Positions 1 to 9,757 are shown, counted from the stretch's first letter. The stretch is DNA of 64,000 nt from Acinetobacter sp. WCHA55 (GCF_002165305.2 NZ_CP032286.1:2418001-2482000); one strand, 5' to 3'. Translations and numbers: made by a program. The notes: generated from the letters alone by a model not told the origin.

Positions 1-1
1 A

Positions 2-517
2 GACGGTAAAGGTACGTTGCAAATTAAACGTGGTATCGAAGTCGGTCATATTTTCCAACTCGGTCAAAAGTACTCAGAAGCTTTGGGCTGTAAAGTTCTA
101 GGTGAAGATGGTAAGCCATTTACGGTAACCATGGGTTGTTACGGTATTGGTGTAACACGCGTGGTTGCCTCTGCAATTGAGCAAAACTTTGACGAAAAAG
201 GCATTATTTGGCCTGTGGCAATTGCACCATTTGAAGTTGCCATTGTTCCTATGAATGCACATAAGTCTCCACGTACTTTAGAAGCAGCTGAAGCACTGTA
301 CGCTGAACTTACGACAGCAGGTTATGATGTTTTACTAGATGATCGTAACGAACGTCCAGGCGTGAAATTCTCTGACCTAGAGCTTACAGGTATTCCTCAC
401 CGTATTGTGATTGGTGAAAAAGGCTTGGATGCAGGCACTTTTGAATATAAAGGCCGTCGTGATGCTGAGTCTGTAAACATTTCTAAAGAAGAGTTATTGG
501 CGAAAATTGCAAAATAA
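2..517 (+). CDS. proS: Prolyl-tRNA synthetase, C-terminal part
   Basis: This is the 3' end of the gene that charges tRNA-Pro with proline in the cytoplasm. The reading frame is already open at base 2, so the TTG at 17 is internal and not a start. The visible ~171 residues begin with the catalytic-core stretch [18 protein letters not shown], followed by class II motif 3 ([11 protein letters not shown]). The C-terminal anticodon-binding domain follows ([12 protein letters not shown], then [20 protein letters not shown]). Bacterial-type ProS is around 570 residues, so roughly two thirds lies outside the window. The gene ends before a strong terminator. Identification rests on these motifs and is secure. 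Confidence 0.96.
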   Translation, partial: DGKGTLQIKRGIEVGHIFQLGQKYSEALGCKVLGEDGKPFTVTMGCYGIGVTRVVASAIEQNFDEKGIIWPVAIAPFEVAIVPMNAHKSPRTLEAAEALYAELTTAGYDVLLDDRNERPGVKFSDLELTGIPHRIVIGEKGLDAGTFEYKGRRDAESVNISKEELLAKIAK

Positions 518-530
518 TTCATTCTAGAAT

Positions 531-561
531 AAAAAAACCCGCGATTATCGCGGGTTTTTTT
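531..561 (+). terminator. Rho-independent terminator after proS
   Basis: A 7-bp perfect GC-rich stem (CCCGCGA / TCGCGGG) with a TTA loop is preceded by seven A and followed by seven T. It can end proS on the plus strand. With the A-run on its other side it can also end the minus-strand operon that stops at 576. Confidence 0.93.
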
Positions 562-575
562 ATTAGATCATATAT

Positions 576-1928
576 CTAACAGAATTTTAAACCACCATAG
601 CAGTTCGATCGAAAGTTTTGCCCTTGTAAGCTTAAATTAGTCAGTGGAAAATCCAAAGTTGTCGTATTCATTGGAACATTACCAACAACTAATGCAGAAC
701 CACCAACACATCCTGTTAAAAGGTTACCGCAATTTCGAGGATTATCCGTTAGATCTTTATTAATACCCGCAATAGTTTGTTTTAAGACCTCATTGGTAAT
801 TGCCACTTTGGTTGTTGGGCTTAGGCTACCCAACTCCACCTCATCCTCCATGGCCAACCACCATCCCTTATTTGCTCCAACCGCAGCGCCCGTCCATAGG
901 ATATCTTGTGATTGCAAAGATAATGATGCAGGGTTATTTAAATACAAAGCATGAATTAAACCTAAACTTTGGTTCACAGTGATATCCGTTTTAAGCCCAG
1001 TAATATTGCCTGACACCTGTTTATCTAAGTTTAAGAAACCGAGTACTTGAGCTGTTAATTGCCCACTAAAATTAATTTGCCCAACAGTACCCGTCCCTTT
1101 TAAAGTTACATCTTTCATTCGAGTCCCCGACACAACTGTCGAATTAATCGTAAAAGGTGCTGTAGTTGAAGATAGATTTAAATTATAAGTATCAGATGTA
1201 TATGAAATGTTATAACAAGGGTCTAAAAAGCCACTTACACAAGTTGTACCAGAGCTACTTCCGAGTAATCGTCCTTGCACAATACCATTCATAGTTAAAC
1301 CTGTATCTGCATAAGTCATGCTACGAGCAGATGTCACTGCAGTGCCAGATGCCGTCTTGGTTTTCATATAACCACTAAAGGTATTAATTCCATTAGGTAT
1401 CGCATTATTATTTGCATCTACATCATTATTAGTACCCAAGGTCATCAAACCTTTAATCTTTTCAGCACTGACACGAAAACCAAGTACCTCACGTGTTGCT
1501 GCTGAGGTCGGATTTTTAATAGCGAACTGAATAAATGGATTTGTGATTAATGCCGAAGTCGCTGCGCGCTGATCCGATGTATAGTTTGGATCATCAGGTA
1601 GTCCACTTAACCCAATATGATCGATATCAATATCGCAACTGTTGGCTCGAATTGAATTATTGTCGCCACCACATCCCAATTGAAGCTTTTTAATATTGGC
1701 ATTCAGCTCCAATTCCGCACTAAGGGCCAACTTATAAAAACCAATGTTTGATTGATTATATGTTTTCCCTTGTGCATCGGTTGTATTCGTCCCCTGCTGA
1801 AACTCTAGATTCATTAAAGACTGACCTTCAACTTCTGACAATTCCTCGTCATTTAAAGCGGTCATCGCATAACTTTGACTCAAGCCTAATGTTGCTGTGA
1901 TTAGAATTGAAATTAAAGACTTATTCAT
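576..1928 (-). CDS. Exported Fil-like/DUF6160-type protein, last gene of operon
   Basis: A 450-residue exported protein of unknown function. A Sec signal peptide (about residues 1-21, ending SQSYA) is followed by the motif ALNDEELSEVEGQ (24-36), shared in variant form by the three upstream genes. The rest is rich in N, T, S and G with alternating hydrophobic residues, suggesting beta structure. All eight cysteines of the mature part fall in four close pairs (C-x11-C, C-x7-C, C-x6-C, C-x6-C). The last pair is at the extreme C-terminus (NCYGGLKFC), which suggests disulfides. The start has a good RBS (AAGGA, 9 nt). It lies 24 nt after the previous gene. Annotations of this kind in Acinetobacter are often called Fil or pilus-related; that is from memory and I see no chaperone-usher genes here. 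Confidence 0.8.
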   Translation of the reverse strand: MNKSLISILITATLGLSQSYAMTALNDEELSEVEGQSLMNLEFQQGTNTTDAQGKTYNQSNIGFYKLALSAELELNANIKKLQLGCGGDNNSIRANSCDIDIDHIGLSGLPDDPNYTSDQRAATSALITNPFIQFAIKNPTSAATREVLGFRVSAEKIKGLMTLGTNNDVDANNNAIPNGINTFSGYMKTKTASGTAVTSARSMTYADTGLTMNGIVQGRLLGSSSGTTCVSGFLDPCYNISYTSDTYNLNLSSTTAPFTINSTVVSGTRMKDVTLKGTGTVGQINFSGQLTAQVLGFLNLDKQVSGNITGLKTDITVNQSLGLIHALYLNNPASLSLQSQDILWTGAAVGANKGWWLAMEDEVELGSLSPTTKVAITNEVLKQTIAGINKDLTDNPRNCGNLLTGCVGGSALVVGNVPMNTTTLDFPLTNLSLQGQNFRSNCYGGLKFC

Positions 1929-1952
1929 TTTATTTATTCCTTGTCATTCTTT

Positions 1953-4238
1953 TTAGCGCGGCGTAATCCCTAATGTGCTACGCATAGCCCCACCCGTAAT
2001 GGCAATATCTGCAACCTTCTGCATGGTACCTGTTGGAGACAATGCAACCTCCGCTCTAAAGGCAGTTCCTTGTCCTCCTGCTAATGCCTTATGGTTAAAT
2101 TGCACTTGATTGTCTATGACAACTGAATCCTTTTGCATCTGAATTTTGCCATTCAAGCCTAAGTGACCTTGCATTTTGTTTAAGTTAAAACTTGAGGTTT
2201 TTGTTGCTGTTCCATTGCTATCGGTATTACTGAGGCTTATAAAACTGCCTTTTTTACTTTCATTACTCAAATCTGCGCTACTTAACGTATTAAATTCAAA
2301 GTTAGATTTAAATGAGAGGTAATTGCTTTGCGGCGTCCCACCTACAGCCTCAAGCCCTGGAATAATAAAAAGCTCACCTTTCCCATCTAACATAAAAGCA
2401 ATCGATGCGAGAACGTCATCTTTTTTGGCAAAGTTATTGATAGCTACCACTTCTTTGGCACAGGTATTAACACCTTCGGGACAGTTATATAATGAGCCAG
2501 GAAGCTGGCCAATTGCGATTTCCGCATTCGCTGCAAACAATAAGTTATCAGCTTTGATATAGATTTCATTTTCATTAAAACCAATTACACCATTGGCTTT
2601 AAAATATGAGTCAATATTGCGTAAGCCTGTATAGTAGTTAACTTCTTCACCATGCTTACTCATCGCACCATCAATGACAATAATAGATGTTGTTTTAGGG
2701 TTGCCCTGACTATCTTCACCATAACCATCAGTTGATACTGCGATGTCGTAGCCCAACCCATCCTTCACTGTTCCAGCGGTATTGGTATATTTCTTGGCAA
2801 AAAATGCTGCATTGGCATTTAGGTTATAAATTGGTATACCTAAACCCCATGTTCCTTCGTTAGTATTGTTGACTGCAATTGAATTATCTGAAATAAAACG
2901 GGCTTTACGTGCAATTGCTTGAAAATCGAGCCCACGTATAGCAATAAAAGCCATATTTGAAGCATTGCCCGTTGGTGATGGGTTATAAATCAACTCATAG
3001 TTTTGCGCACCCAATATCGTCTTAATTTGATCATTGACCACGAACCCCATTGAATTGGTGCGGATGTTATTGATATAAATTTGTCCAAAATCAATATAGG
3101 CATTTTGAATGTTTATTGCAGAGTTGGGGTCAGTAGATGTACGTACGTTCAGCGGTGATAAATTTGAAAACTCGATGGCATAACTGCCTGTGCCAGTGTG
3201 CCCTAATTCAAATGTTGTTGGTGTGGCAGCGCCGAGCAAACTATTTCCTGCACGGGTAAAGTCAGCCGATACATTTAAATGTAGTCCACCTGCATTCTTA
3301 AAACTATAACCTGCAGAGGCAACCACCTCATTTTCTTGAACATTACCGTTAACACGATTGACCGTATTAAACTTAGCAACGCCAGTCTGATCAGCATTTA
3401 ACGCGATCTTGCCATTGGTTAAAGCACCTGATGCCCCTATTCGAATTAAATTTCGGTGAGTCGAATTTGCTGAGCCATAACGTAAATCGACGTTTAACCC
3501 CGGATTTGTGGCATTGCCTACGCGGCTGTCATGTACATCAGTCTTATCTTCCACTCGACCTAAAACAACAATATTATCGCCAACGCTGCTCTTTGAAGTA
3601 AGAACTATACCTTCCGTTTCATCGATATAAAGATATCCATCAGCAGATAAATTGAAATTGAAGTCTTTTAAGGTTAAATCTTGATTATTTTGCCCATAAC
3701 TAATACTGGCATTCTGCAATTTAAAATCTAAATGCGCCTTTGAGTCGCGGTTAAACAGACCATTCGTCGTTGCCAAGTACACTTCAAAAGGTGAAATAGT
3801 CGAAAGCTTAAAACTTCCTAAATTTTGATCTGTTTCGCCCGTTGCACAATTCGGCGAACACATCAGCATAATTTGGGCAGCTGTTGCGGTAAAAGGCGAC
3901 ACACTGGCAGAAAGCTGAATGCCAACCCCTTGCGTACCATTGGCCAATTGTGTTGTTCCCACATCAAAATCGAGTTTGGTTTTAATATTGTTATAACCAG
4001 TCGCCGTTTTCACTTCAATATTATGTAAACCCAGTTTAATCGGTGTTTTTCCGGCTTCCGCTGGATCGACCCAATTCAACTGTTTAATGTCAACTTTTGA
4101 AGCTTCATGAGTAATTGAAATACCATCTTGACCCGTTACATCACTTAAAATCTGATCATTCAAAGCTTGTAATGCATAACTTTGATTCGCTGCACAGATA
4201 CACAGTGTCAGAAGGTTTAGTTTTATTATTTTATGCAT
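1953..4238 (-). CDS. Large exported Fil-like/DUF6160-type protein, third gene of operon
   Basis: A 761-residue exported protein with no recognised enzyme motif. The signal peptide (about 1-22, ending NQSYA) is followed by ALNDQILSDVTGQDGISI at 25-42, the motif common to this operon. The long remainder is repetitive in feel (many short N/G/T-rich strands, phrases such as 'LKDFNFNLSADGYLYI'), consistent with a beta-rich surface or periplasmic protein. Mature cysteines occur as two close pairs, CSPNC and CPEGVNTC. The RBS AAGGA lies 7 nt before ATG. It is 26 nt downstream of the 227-residue gene and 24 nt upstream of the last gene, so the four are almost certainly co-transcribed. Function is unknown; a role in a surface filament or outer-membrane assembly is only an inference. 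Confidence 0.8.
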   Translation of the reverse strand: MHKIIKLNLLTLCICAANQSYALQALNDQILSDVTGQDGISITHEASKVDIKQLNWVDPAEAGKTPIKLGLHNIEVKTATGYNNIKTKLDFDVGTTQLANGTQGVGIQLSASVSPFTATAAQIMLMCSPNCATGETDQNLGSFKLSTISPFEVYLATTNGLFNRDSKAHLDFKLQNASISYGQNNQDLTLKDFNFNLSADGYLYIDETEGIVLTSKSSVGDNIVVLGRVEDKTDVHDSRVGNATNPGLNVDLRYGSANSTHRNLIRIGASGALTNGKIALNADQTGVAKFNTVNRVNGNVQENEVVASAGYSFKNAGGLHLNVSADFTRAGNSLLGAATPTTFELGHTGTGSYAIEFSNLSPLNVRTSTDPNSAINIQNAYIDFGQIYINNIRTNSMGFVVNDQIKTILGAQNYELIYNPSPTGNASNMAFIAIRGLDFQAIARKARFISDNSIAVNNTNEGTWGLGIPIYNLNANAAFFAKKYTNTAGTVKDGLGYDIAVSTDGYGEDSQGNPKTTSIIVIDGAMSKHGEEVNYYTGLRNIDSYFKANGVIGFNENEIYIKADNLLFAANAEIAIGQLPGSLYNCPEGVNTCAKEVVAINNFAKKDDVLASIAFMLDGKGELFIIPGLEAVGGTPQSNYLSFKSNFEFNTLSSADLSNESKKGSFISLSNTDSNGTATKTSSFNLNKMQGHLGLNGKIQMQKDSVVIDNQVQFNHKALAGGQGTAFRAEVALSPTGTMQKVADIAITGGAMRSTLGITPR

Positions 4239-4264
4239 CTCAATATCCTTTTGAAACTATGGGT

Positions 4265-4948
4265 TTAACAGCGACTACCCGCAGTGCCCGAGCAGTTATA
4301 GCTAAAGATTTTTAGATTTCCATCCAGATGTAAGTTTCCATGGACATTTAAGCCCATAAAGCCTTGTTCCTGACCTTTATCAAAACTTGGTACAGTTTTA
4401 CTCGTACCATAACTGTTATAGGTTGAGGTGTTGAAATATCCATTTTCACCACTTTCCACTGAAAGACTGGCAAAACCTAAATTACGAATTTTGAGAGGTT
4501 TATCATCGAAAAATTTTAACAGCATTGCAGTTTGTGGCTTACCTTCTTTATTCAAAATCGTGGTGCCTTCCAGCGAAAATTTATCAATTTGCATAGTGCC
4601 CTGAAACTGCTTAAATACCAGCCACTTTTTTTGCCCATTTTCCTTATGATTATTTGGAGAAATGGCGATACGGCACAGTTCTAATAAAGCGCAGTCTTGA
4701 TTTGCACGCATTTGATAATACGCTTCAGTGACAATAGCTCTACCATTCGCATCTACACCATTGGTTCTAGAAATCGTATTTAAACTCATGTCATTGGCAT
4801 ATTGGTGGTTAATCGATAGGGTTAAGCTCAAATCTGCACCGCCCTGTCCAACCACCCCGACTAGTTCAGTATTATCCAAATCTACCAAACCCGCTTGGGA
4901 CAACATGGATACAGACATCAACATGGTTACACATAATTTTTTCATCAT
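4265..4948 (-). CDS. Small exported Fil-like/DUF6160-type protein, second gene of operon
   Basis: A 227-residue exported protein, the shortest of the four. The signal peptide (about 1-19, ending MLSQA) leads into DLDNTELVGVVGQGGADL (23-40), this gene's version of the shared motif. Mature cysteines form two pairs: CALLELC in the middle and CSGTAGSRC at the very C-terminus. That end resembles the end of the 450-residue protein (NC, six or seven residues, C, stop). The first of two ATGs is preferred because AGGA sits 7 nt upstream. It begins 9 nt after the first gene's stop. It may correspond to what Acinetobacter annotations call FilA, but I cannot verify that. Confidence 0.78.
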   Translation of the reverse strand: MMKKLCVTMLMSVSMLSQAGLVDLDNTELVGVVGQGGADLSLTLSINHQYANDMSLNTISRTNGVDANGRAIVTEAYYQMRANQDCALLELCRIAISPNNHKENGQKKWLVFKQFQGTMQIDKFSLEGTTILNKEGKPQTAMLLKFFDDKPLKIRNLGFASLSVESGENGYFNTSTYNSYGTSKTVPSFDKGQEQGFMGLNVHGNLHLDGNLKIFSYNCSGTAGSRC

Positions 4949-4957
4949 GTCAGTATC

Positions 4958-6400
4958 CTATAGCCCTGTGGTCTTAATTTTAAAATGCTGAATCAACACA
5001 CCATCAATAGCAACTGAACCCAAATTCACAGGTGTTGCTGTTCCTGGTCCACGAAATACCACACCTGTAGAATTGGTCGCAGTATTGGCTTTGAGCGTAT
5101 TGGTGGTTGGATCTCGTGTCACGCTACCAATCGAAATACTGCTATGTGTTGCATTATTTCCTTGGTACTGTATAGCGGTACTTCCTGTCCCCGTTTGAAC
5201 AATATTCGAACCACAATACGCTACATTACAAGTTGATCCCTTATAGTCAGCACTGCTTCCACCTTGTACATCTGGGTAATAGGTATAAATCTGTTTATAA
5301 ATCTCAGGCACATTCGGAATACGTGTGACTTCAAGAATAATATTACGTCCTTCCGAACCTACAACAAAAGGCTGATACATATTCCCCAAAACCAAATTAA
5401 TATTTGGGCTGTATAAATAAAGTCCTTCACTGGCATTAAAAATTGGAGCTAGAGAACGATCTAACGCGGGTGTGACTGCCGTGCCATCGTTGGTCGTAGC
5501 TGTGCTAAGTCGAAGGACTTTGGCATTCAACTGCGCTTTATTCGTATCTGTATTTTCATAGATCAATGTAGATGGATTATCATTGGTATTGATCCGAAGT
5601 AAGGCTGCCATCCCAAAGGTTTTATTTTGCTGGTCTAAGGTAGAAGCTTGAGTTTGAAACATACGCACCTGTGAGCCATTTAAACTCAATCCGTTAGCAA
5701 CCGCTTGTAGACGTATTCTTTGGTCTAAGCGCAAATCAGGGTCTGCAGCTGCGTTCGTTGTTGTCGGTGCGCCAGTAATGGGGTCCACTTTATTGGAGGA
5801 GTTCCAACTGCGAGAAAAAGCATCCCACCATAGACCTAATTTAATATTATTATCTGTATCACTCGCTACAACCGTTGCTAAAGGCGCTTCTAGCCCTAGA
5901 AAACTTACATCTGAACTTGCATTCGACTGATGAAACTGTTTAATCCCCGTGGCTGTGCCAGCGCGAAATAACCAAGGGTTAACATCGCTTCCCCATGTGA
6001 AGCCCTGATTACTGAAACGACTATTGGCATTATTATCAGACCGTGAAAGCGCTAAACCATAAATAAAGATATCCGCTTTGGTTCGTTTCGTGGTCAGATC
6101 ATCAGCATCAGTATATTTGGAGTAGTTCTCACCAACAGGAATAATACGAATGAAACCCGTGTCGTATTGTTGTGGATTGGCCACGCCACGGTTGTAGCTA
6201 GAAGCCGTGGAGAGGTCATTGGCCCCTTGGAACACCATCTTGAAGTTTTCAGGAAGTAAAGCAATGCCTTCACCTGTAGTATCCGCTAGATATTCATCGG
6301 AAAGTGACTCAAGCGCAAATGTAGACTGTGCAAGCATGAGTCCGACAAGACTAGCTAAACAGGATTTTTTCAATCCTGCGGGATATATACGATTCGTCAT
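4958..6400 (-). CDS. Exported Fil-like/DUF6160-type protein, first gene of operon
   Basis: A 480-residue exported protein of unknown function. The open frame extends to 6505, but the start at 6400 (MTNRIYPAGLKK) is chosen. It gives a normal signal peptide (ending AQSTFA at about 29) and has AAGGA 8 nt upstream, whereas the ATG at 6409 touches that RBS. After cleavage comes LESLSDEYLADTTGEGIALL, the most divergent copy of the operon motif. Only one mature cysteine pair is seen (CNVAYC). The body is rich in N/T/S and predicted strands. As the first gene, it probably has the operon promoter between 6401 and 6600, where I see no confident -35/-10 pair. Confidence 0.78.
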   Translation of the reverse strand: MTNRIYPAGLKKSCLASLVGLMLAQSTFALESLSDEYLADTTGEGIALLPENFKMVFQGANDLSTASSYNRGVANPQQYDTGFIRIIPVGENYSKYTDADDLTTKRTKADIFIYGLALSRSDNNANSRFSNQGFTWGSDVNPWLFRAGTATGIKQFHQSNASSDVSFLGLEAPLATVVASDTDNNIKLGLWWDAFSRSWNSSNKVDPITGAPTTTNAAADPDLRLDQRIRLQAVANGLSLNGSQVRMFQTQASTLDQQNKTFGMAALLRINTNDNPSTLIYENTDTNKAQLNAKVLRLSTATTNDGTAVTPALDRSLAPIFNASEGLYLYSPNINLVLGNMYQPFVVGSEGRNIILEVTRIPNVPEIYKQIYTYYPDVQGGSSADYKGSTCNVAYCGSNIVQTGTGSTAIQYQGNNATHSSISIGSVTRDPTTNTLKANTATNSTGVVFRGPGTATPVNLGSVAIDGVLIQHFKIKTTGL

Positions 6401-6595
6401 CTCGACCATCCTTATTATTTGATGCTCCGCATCTTTATGTACTGCATCCTTTGCTTGGCATTCTACTGTGCGCACTATAATTTTTATTTGCGTCAACCAA
6501 AGCACTCTATTTCATAATTGATTATGCTGAAACTCGGCACAAATGCAAAACCAACTGTCCGATAATATTTATTTTCCGATGAATGAATTGACATA

Positions 6596-6624
6596 AAAAA
6601 AGCGGATCAATGATCCGCTTTCTT
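6596..6624 (-). terminator. Terminator after dcd
   Basis: Stem AAAGCGGATCA / TGATCCGCTTT with a tight loop, followed on the minus strand by a run of T. It starts about 14 nt after the dcd stop. Confidence 0.9.
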
Positions 6625-6637
6625 AAATATCAAAAAC

Positions 6638-7207
6638 TTAGGTCTTTGGTAGAGTCACACCTGTTTGACCTTGATACTTGCCACCACGGTCTTTATACGA
6701 TGTTTCACACACTTCGTCAGATTCGAAGAACAACATTTGTGCAACACCCTCACCGGCATAAATACGTGCAGGTAGATTCGTTGTGTTCGAGAACTCTAAA
6801 GTGACATGACCTTCCCACTCAGGCTCAAGTGGTGTGACGTTTACGATAATACCGCAACGTGCATAGGTCGATTTACCCAAACACACAGTCAACACATTAC
6901 GCGGAATACGGAAATACTCAACGGTACGTGCTAAAGCAAATGAGTTCGGCGGAATAATACAAACATCAGCTTCAATATCGATAAAACTTTTATCATCAAA
7001 GTTTTTTGGATCTACAATTGCCGAGTGAACATTGGTAAAAACTTTAAACTCACGTGCACAACGTACATCATAACCATAGCTCGACACGCCATAAGAAATG
7101 AGTTTTTGACCATTTTCATCTAAACGAACTTGGTTTTCTGCATACGGTTCGATCATGCCGTGTTTTTCGCTCATTTCGCGAATCCAACGATCGGACTTAA
7201 TAGCCAT
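6638..7207 (-). CDS. dcd: dCTP deaminase
   Basis: Converts dCTP to dUTP in the cytoplasm, feeding dUTPase and thymidylate synthesis. The 189-residue length is normal for the family. The start [12 protein letters not shown] is typical. The sequence holds the family blocks [17 protein letters not shown], the substrate-site stretch [21 protein letters not shown] with its catalytic glutamate, and the nucleotide-binding tail [11 protein letters not shown]. It appears to be a single-gene unit with its own terminator, between the exported-protein operon and a LysE-type gene. No oddities seen. Confidence 0.95.
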   Translation of the reverse strand: MAIKSDRWIREMSEKHGMIEPYAENQVRLDENGQKLISYGVSSYGYDVRCAREFKVFTNVHSAIVDPKNFDDKSFIDIEADVCIIPPNSFALARTVEYFRIPRNVLTVCLGKSTYARCGIIVNVTPLEPEWEGHVTLEFSNTTNLPARIYAGEGVAQMLFFESDEVCETSYKDRGGKYQGQTGVTLPKT

Positions 7208-7320
7208 TTATTCTTTCCAAAAAGCTTAATTTCAATAATTGCGTTGTACTTTAACTGAAATCGCATTCAATGAAAATAAGCGCGTTTAAGTTCGCAAAAT
7301 TTCTGCCTTTAATTACTAAA

Positions 7321-7914
7321 TTAAAAGCTTAAAATCGCAGAATAGCTCAGCGGAATCGAAAAACTCATCAAAACCAGCGATGCTGTTTTTTGCAGGTTAG
7401 ATTGGTTCAGCCAACGAATTTTATTGCTCGCTAAAATTGACCCAATAAAAGTCCAAAAGAAAGCTATCGGCACAATCAACACCAAAAACAGCGACATATG
7501 TGACAAGTAATAATCCAATCTTGTCCACGCAATAGTTGGGAAAATGGCAGAAGCAAATAACAATGCTTTAGGGTTCAATAATGTTGCCAAAAATAGTTCA
7601 CGCGCCCGAATAGTCGGTTGATTAAAACTCACTTCAGCATCGGCTGTACGCCATAATTTAATGGCCAAATAAATGATATAGCTTGCGCTGAACAGTTTTA
7701 AAATAGTCGGCAATAAAGGTAAGTGTACAGACACTTTTCCAATAAGGAAGCCCCATGCCGTGATTGAAATGAGATAGCCAAAAGCTTCTGCTGGAATGAG
7801 ACGCAAAGATTTACGAATACCGACTTGAATGCCCGAAGAGGCAAGTAAGGTATTGGTCGGTCCTGGAGTTAAAAGAATGGTTATCACTAAACCAATAAAA
7901 AACCAAGTGACCAT
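7321..7914 (-). CDS. LysE/RhtB-family amino-acid exporter
   Basis: A 197-residue inner-membrane protein of the LysE/RhtB translocator family, which exports amino acids or related metabolites by proton antiport. The family signature is near the N-terminus (GLVITILLTPGPTNTLLASSG). Five to six hydrophobic segments follow, and a second typical block is LLNPKALLFASAIFPTI. Substrate cannot be told from sequence. It is divergent from the TAXI-TRAP operon. A second, only distantly similar member lies at 20282-20905. Confidence 0.88.
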   Translation of the reverse strand: MVTWFFIGLVITILLTPGPTNTLLASSGIQVGIRKSLRLIPAEAFGYLISITAWGFLIGKVSVHLPLLPTILKLFSASYIIYLAIKLWRTADAEVSFNQPTIRARELFLATLLNPKALLFASAIFPTIAWTRLDYYLSHMSLFLVLIVPIAFFWTFIGSILASNKIRWLNQSNLQKTASLVLMSFSIPLSYSAILSF

Positions 7915-8276
7915 ATTCGCAGACCCACATATATATAGTTATAAGCGTAATGACTTGCCTTGCTGAAAGCAATCAAATTTAGTGAACCGTGATAACAGTT
8001 TTTTTTAATTTTCATTCAATAAGTAGCATAAATGAAGCGTAAGACCCTTACCCAATCTAGCTTTCTTAAAGATGACGCCACATGGTTTATTCTTTTTTCA
8101 AATCAATGATTTTATAAATCAAATAAACATGACTAATGAAAAAAAACTATTCAAATGATTTTTAATCGGTTACTTTTTAAAATATGCGTATTTTTATTCG
8201 TCAATCTGATCGCGTAAAGTTAAGGTTAAAAGAGCCAAGTGAATGGCTTTGAAGATAATAAAATGAGGAAAAGTAT
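7915..8276. other. Divergent intergenic region, lysE-type gene / TRAP operon
   Basis: AT-rich region holding the promoters of the two divergent units. No gene and no clear operator seen. The TRAP-side RBS is the GAGGA at about 8263. Confidence 0.6.
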
Positions 8277-9287
8277 ATGAAAAAATGGACCCAACTCACG
8301 CTACTTTCAATTGCACTTGCAGGTCTAGGAGCATGCTCAAGTGACAATAAAACCGCAACGTCAGGCGATGCTCAAACTGAAACCAGTGCACAAGCATCCG
8401 ACAAACTCCAAACTAAATTTGTCAACATAGCGACAGGCGGTGCATCTGGCCCGTATAACGTGATTGGCACCAGTTTGGCTGAAATTTATAATAAAACCTA
8501 TGGTGTAAATTCAAAAACTCAAACCACAGGCGCATCGGTAGAAAATCTTAATTTACTCAAACAGAAAAAAGTCGAAATGGCTTTTGTCATGAGTGACAGC
8601 TTAACCGAAGCACTGAATGGCACAGGTAGTTTTGCCAGTGGGAAAATTGATAATGTCCAACAAGTGGCAGCACTCTATCCCAACTATGTGCAAATTGTGG
8701 CATCAAAAAAATCAGGCATTAAAAAGCTTGAAGACTTAAAAGGTAAGCGTATTGCCGTCGGTGCCCAAAACTCAGGGGTTGAAGTTAATGCACGCACGCT
8801 CTTAAATGGTTTCGGTATTACTTATAATGATGTGAAGGTCGATTATCTAGGCTATGCAGAAGCCGCCGATGCGTTAAAAGGTGGAAAAATTGATGCTGCA
8901 TTCTTAACCAGTGGTATTCCCAACTCATCCTTGATGGAATTGCAACAAGGTTTCGATTTACAACTGGTCGGGATCGATCCTGAGAAAGTGAAACAAATCG
9001 CCAAAAACCAAACCTATTTCCTATCTCTAAATATTCCAAAAGGCACTTATGGCAATGCAGAAGATATTCCAACTGCAGCTATTATGAATGCTTTAGTGGT
9101 ACGTTCCGATATTTCTGAAGATGATGTCTATAAACTGACCAAAACCTTCTTTGATAGTTTAGGACAGTTGGCCAACTCACATCAGGCAGCGACAGAAATT
9201 AATCTGGAAACAGCTCAAAAAGGCGTGGTTGCACCTCTACACCCGGGCGCTAAACGTTATTACGAGGAACTCGCAGCGAAAAAATGA
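8277..9287 (+). CDS. TAXI-family TRAP transporter solute-binding lipoprotein
   Basis: A 336-residue binding protein of a tripartite ATP-independent periplasmic (TRAP) importer of the TAXI subfamily. The N-terminus is a lipoprotein signal with lipobox LGAC (Cys about 20), then a low-complexity linker and the TAXI core (FVNIATGGASGPYNVIGTSLAEIYN, written here in two parts: FVNIATGGASG and PYNVIGTSLAEI). The DLKGKRIAVGAQNSGVE block is typical. It is unusual for many TRAP binding proteins, but common for TAXI ones, to be lipidated. Its stop overlaps the next gene's start by 4 nt (ATGA), so translation is coupled. TAXI systems often take up glutamate or C4-dicarboxylates; the substrate here is unknown. 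Confidence 0.9.
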   Translation: MKKWTQLTLLSIALAGLGACSSDNKTATSGDAQTETSAQASDKLQTKFVNIATGGASGPYNVIGTSLAEIYNKTYGVNSKTQTTGASVENLNLLKQKKVEMAFVMSDSLTEALNGTGSFASGKIDNVQQVAALYPNYVQIVASKKSGIKKLEDLKGKRIAVGAQNSGVEVNARTLLNGFGITYNDVKVDYLGYAEAADALKGGKIDAAFLTSGIPNSSLMELQQGFDLQLVGIDPEKVKQIAKNQTYFLSLNIPKGTYGNAEDIPTAAIMNALVVRSDISEDDVYKLTKTFFDSLGQLANSHQAATEINLETAQKGVVAPLHPGAKRYYEELAAKK

Positions 9288-9757
9288 AGCTGAAAAAAAG
9301 TGCAGTGTTTACTGCACTTTTTCTACTCGGTTTATGCGGGCTGCTGTTCTTGCCTATTCACTATACCGAAGTGACTGTTGCTCAAATGCAGTGCCGAATT
9401 TCAACGACACAATTTAATTTGCAGTGGAAACACTCAGTTGAAAAAACCCGTTGGATTGAAAATTATCATCGGGAGCAACAGCACTTTATATTGCGCTACA
9501 CCGACCTAATTTCTTTCGGTGCAGGTACGCCGAATGACTATCCTATCATCTTTCAAAAAGACGGTATGGTCAGAATGAAAGTTAATCGGCGAATTGATCA
9601 AATCAACTGGATCATTTCCAAGAATATGCAAGGCAGTATCATCATTCACCAGGGCGTCTGGCCCATTTTTCAACAATATCCAGATTACACCTTGGTTCAA
9701 ATTACAGCACAACAACAGCCCTTGTGGAAAGCATGGCAGATCGGAGAATGCCGATGA
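9284..9757 (+). CDS. DUF1850-type protein in TRAP operon
   Basis: A 157-residue protein with one N-terminal hydrophobic segment (about residues 7-25, LFLLGLCGLLFLPIHYTEV), likely an anchor or signal. The remainder is predicted periplasmic, with motifs such as FNLQWKHSVEKTRW and FGAGTPNDYP. Proteins of the DUF1850 family commonly sit between the binding protein and fused permease of TAXI-TRAP operons, which is exactly its place here. It overlaps both neighbours by 4 nt, implying coupled translation and a stoichiometric role. Its biochemical function is not established; an accessory periplasmic part of the transporter is the natural inference. Confidence 0.8.
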   Translation: MKLKKSAVFTALFLLGLCGLLFLPIHYTEVTVAQMQCRISTTQFNLQWKHSVEKTRWIENYHREQQHFILRYTDLISFGAGTPNDYPIIFQKDGMVRMKVNRRIDQINWIISKNMQGSIIIHQGVWPIFQQYPDYTLVQITAQQQPLWKAWQIGECR

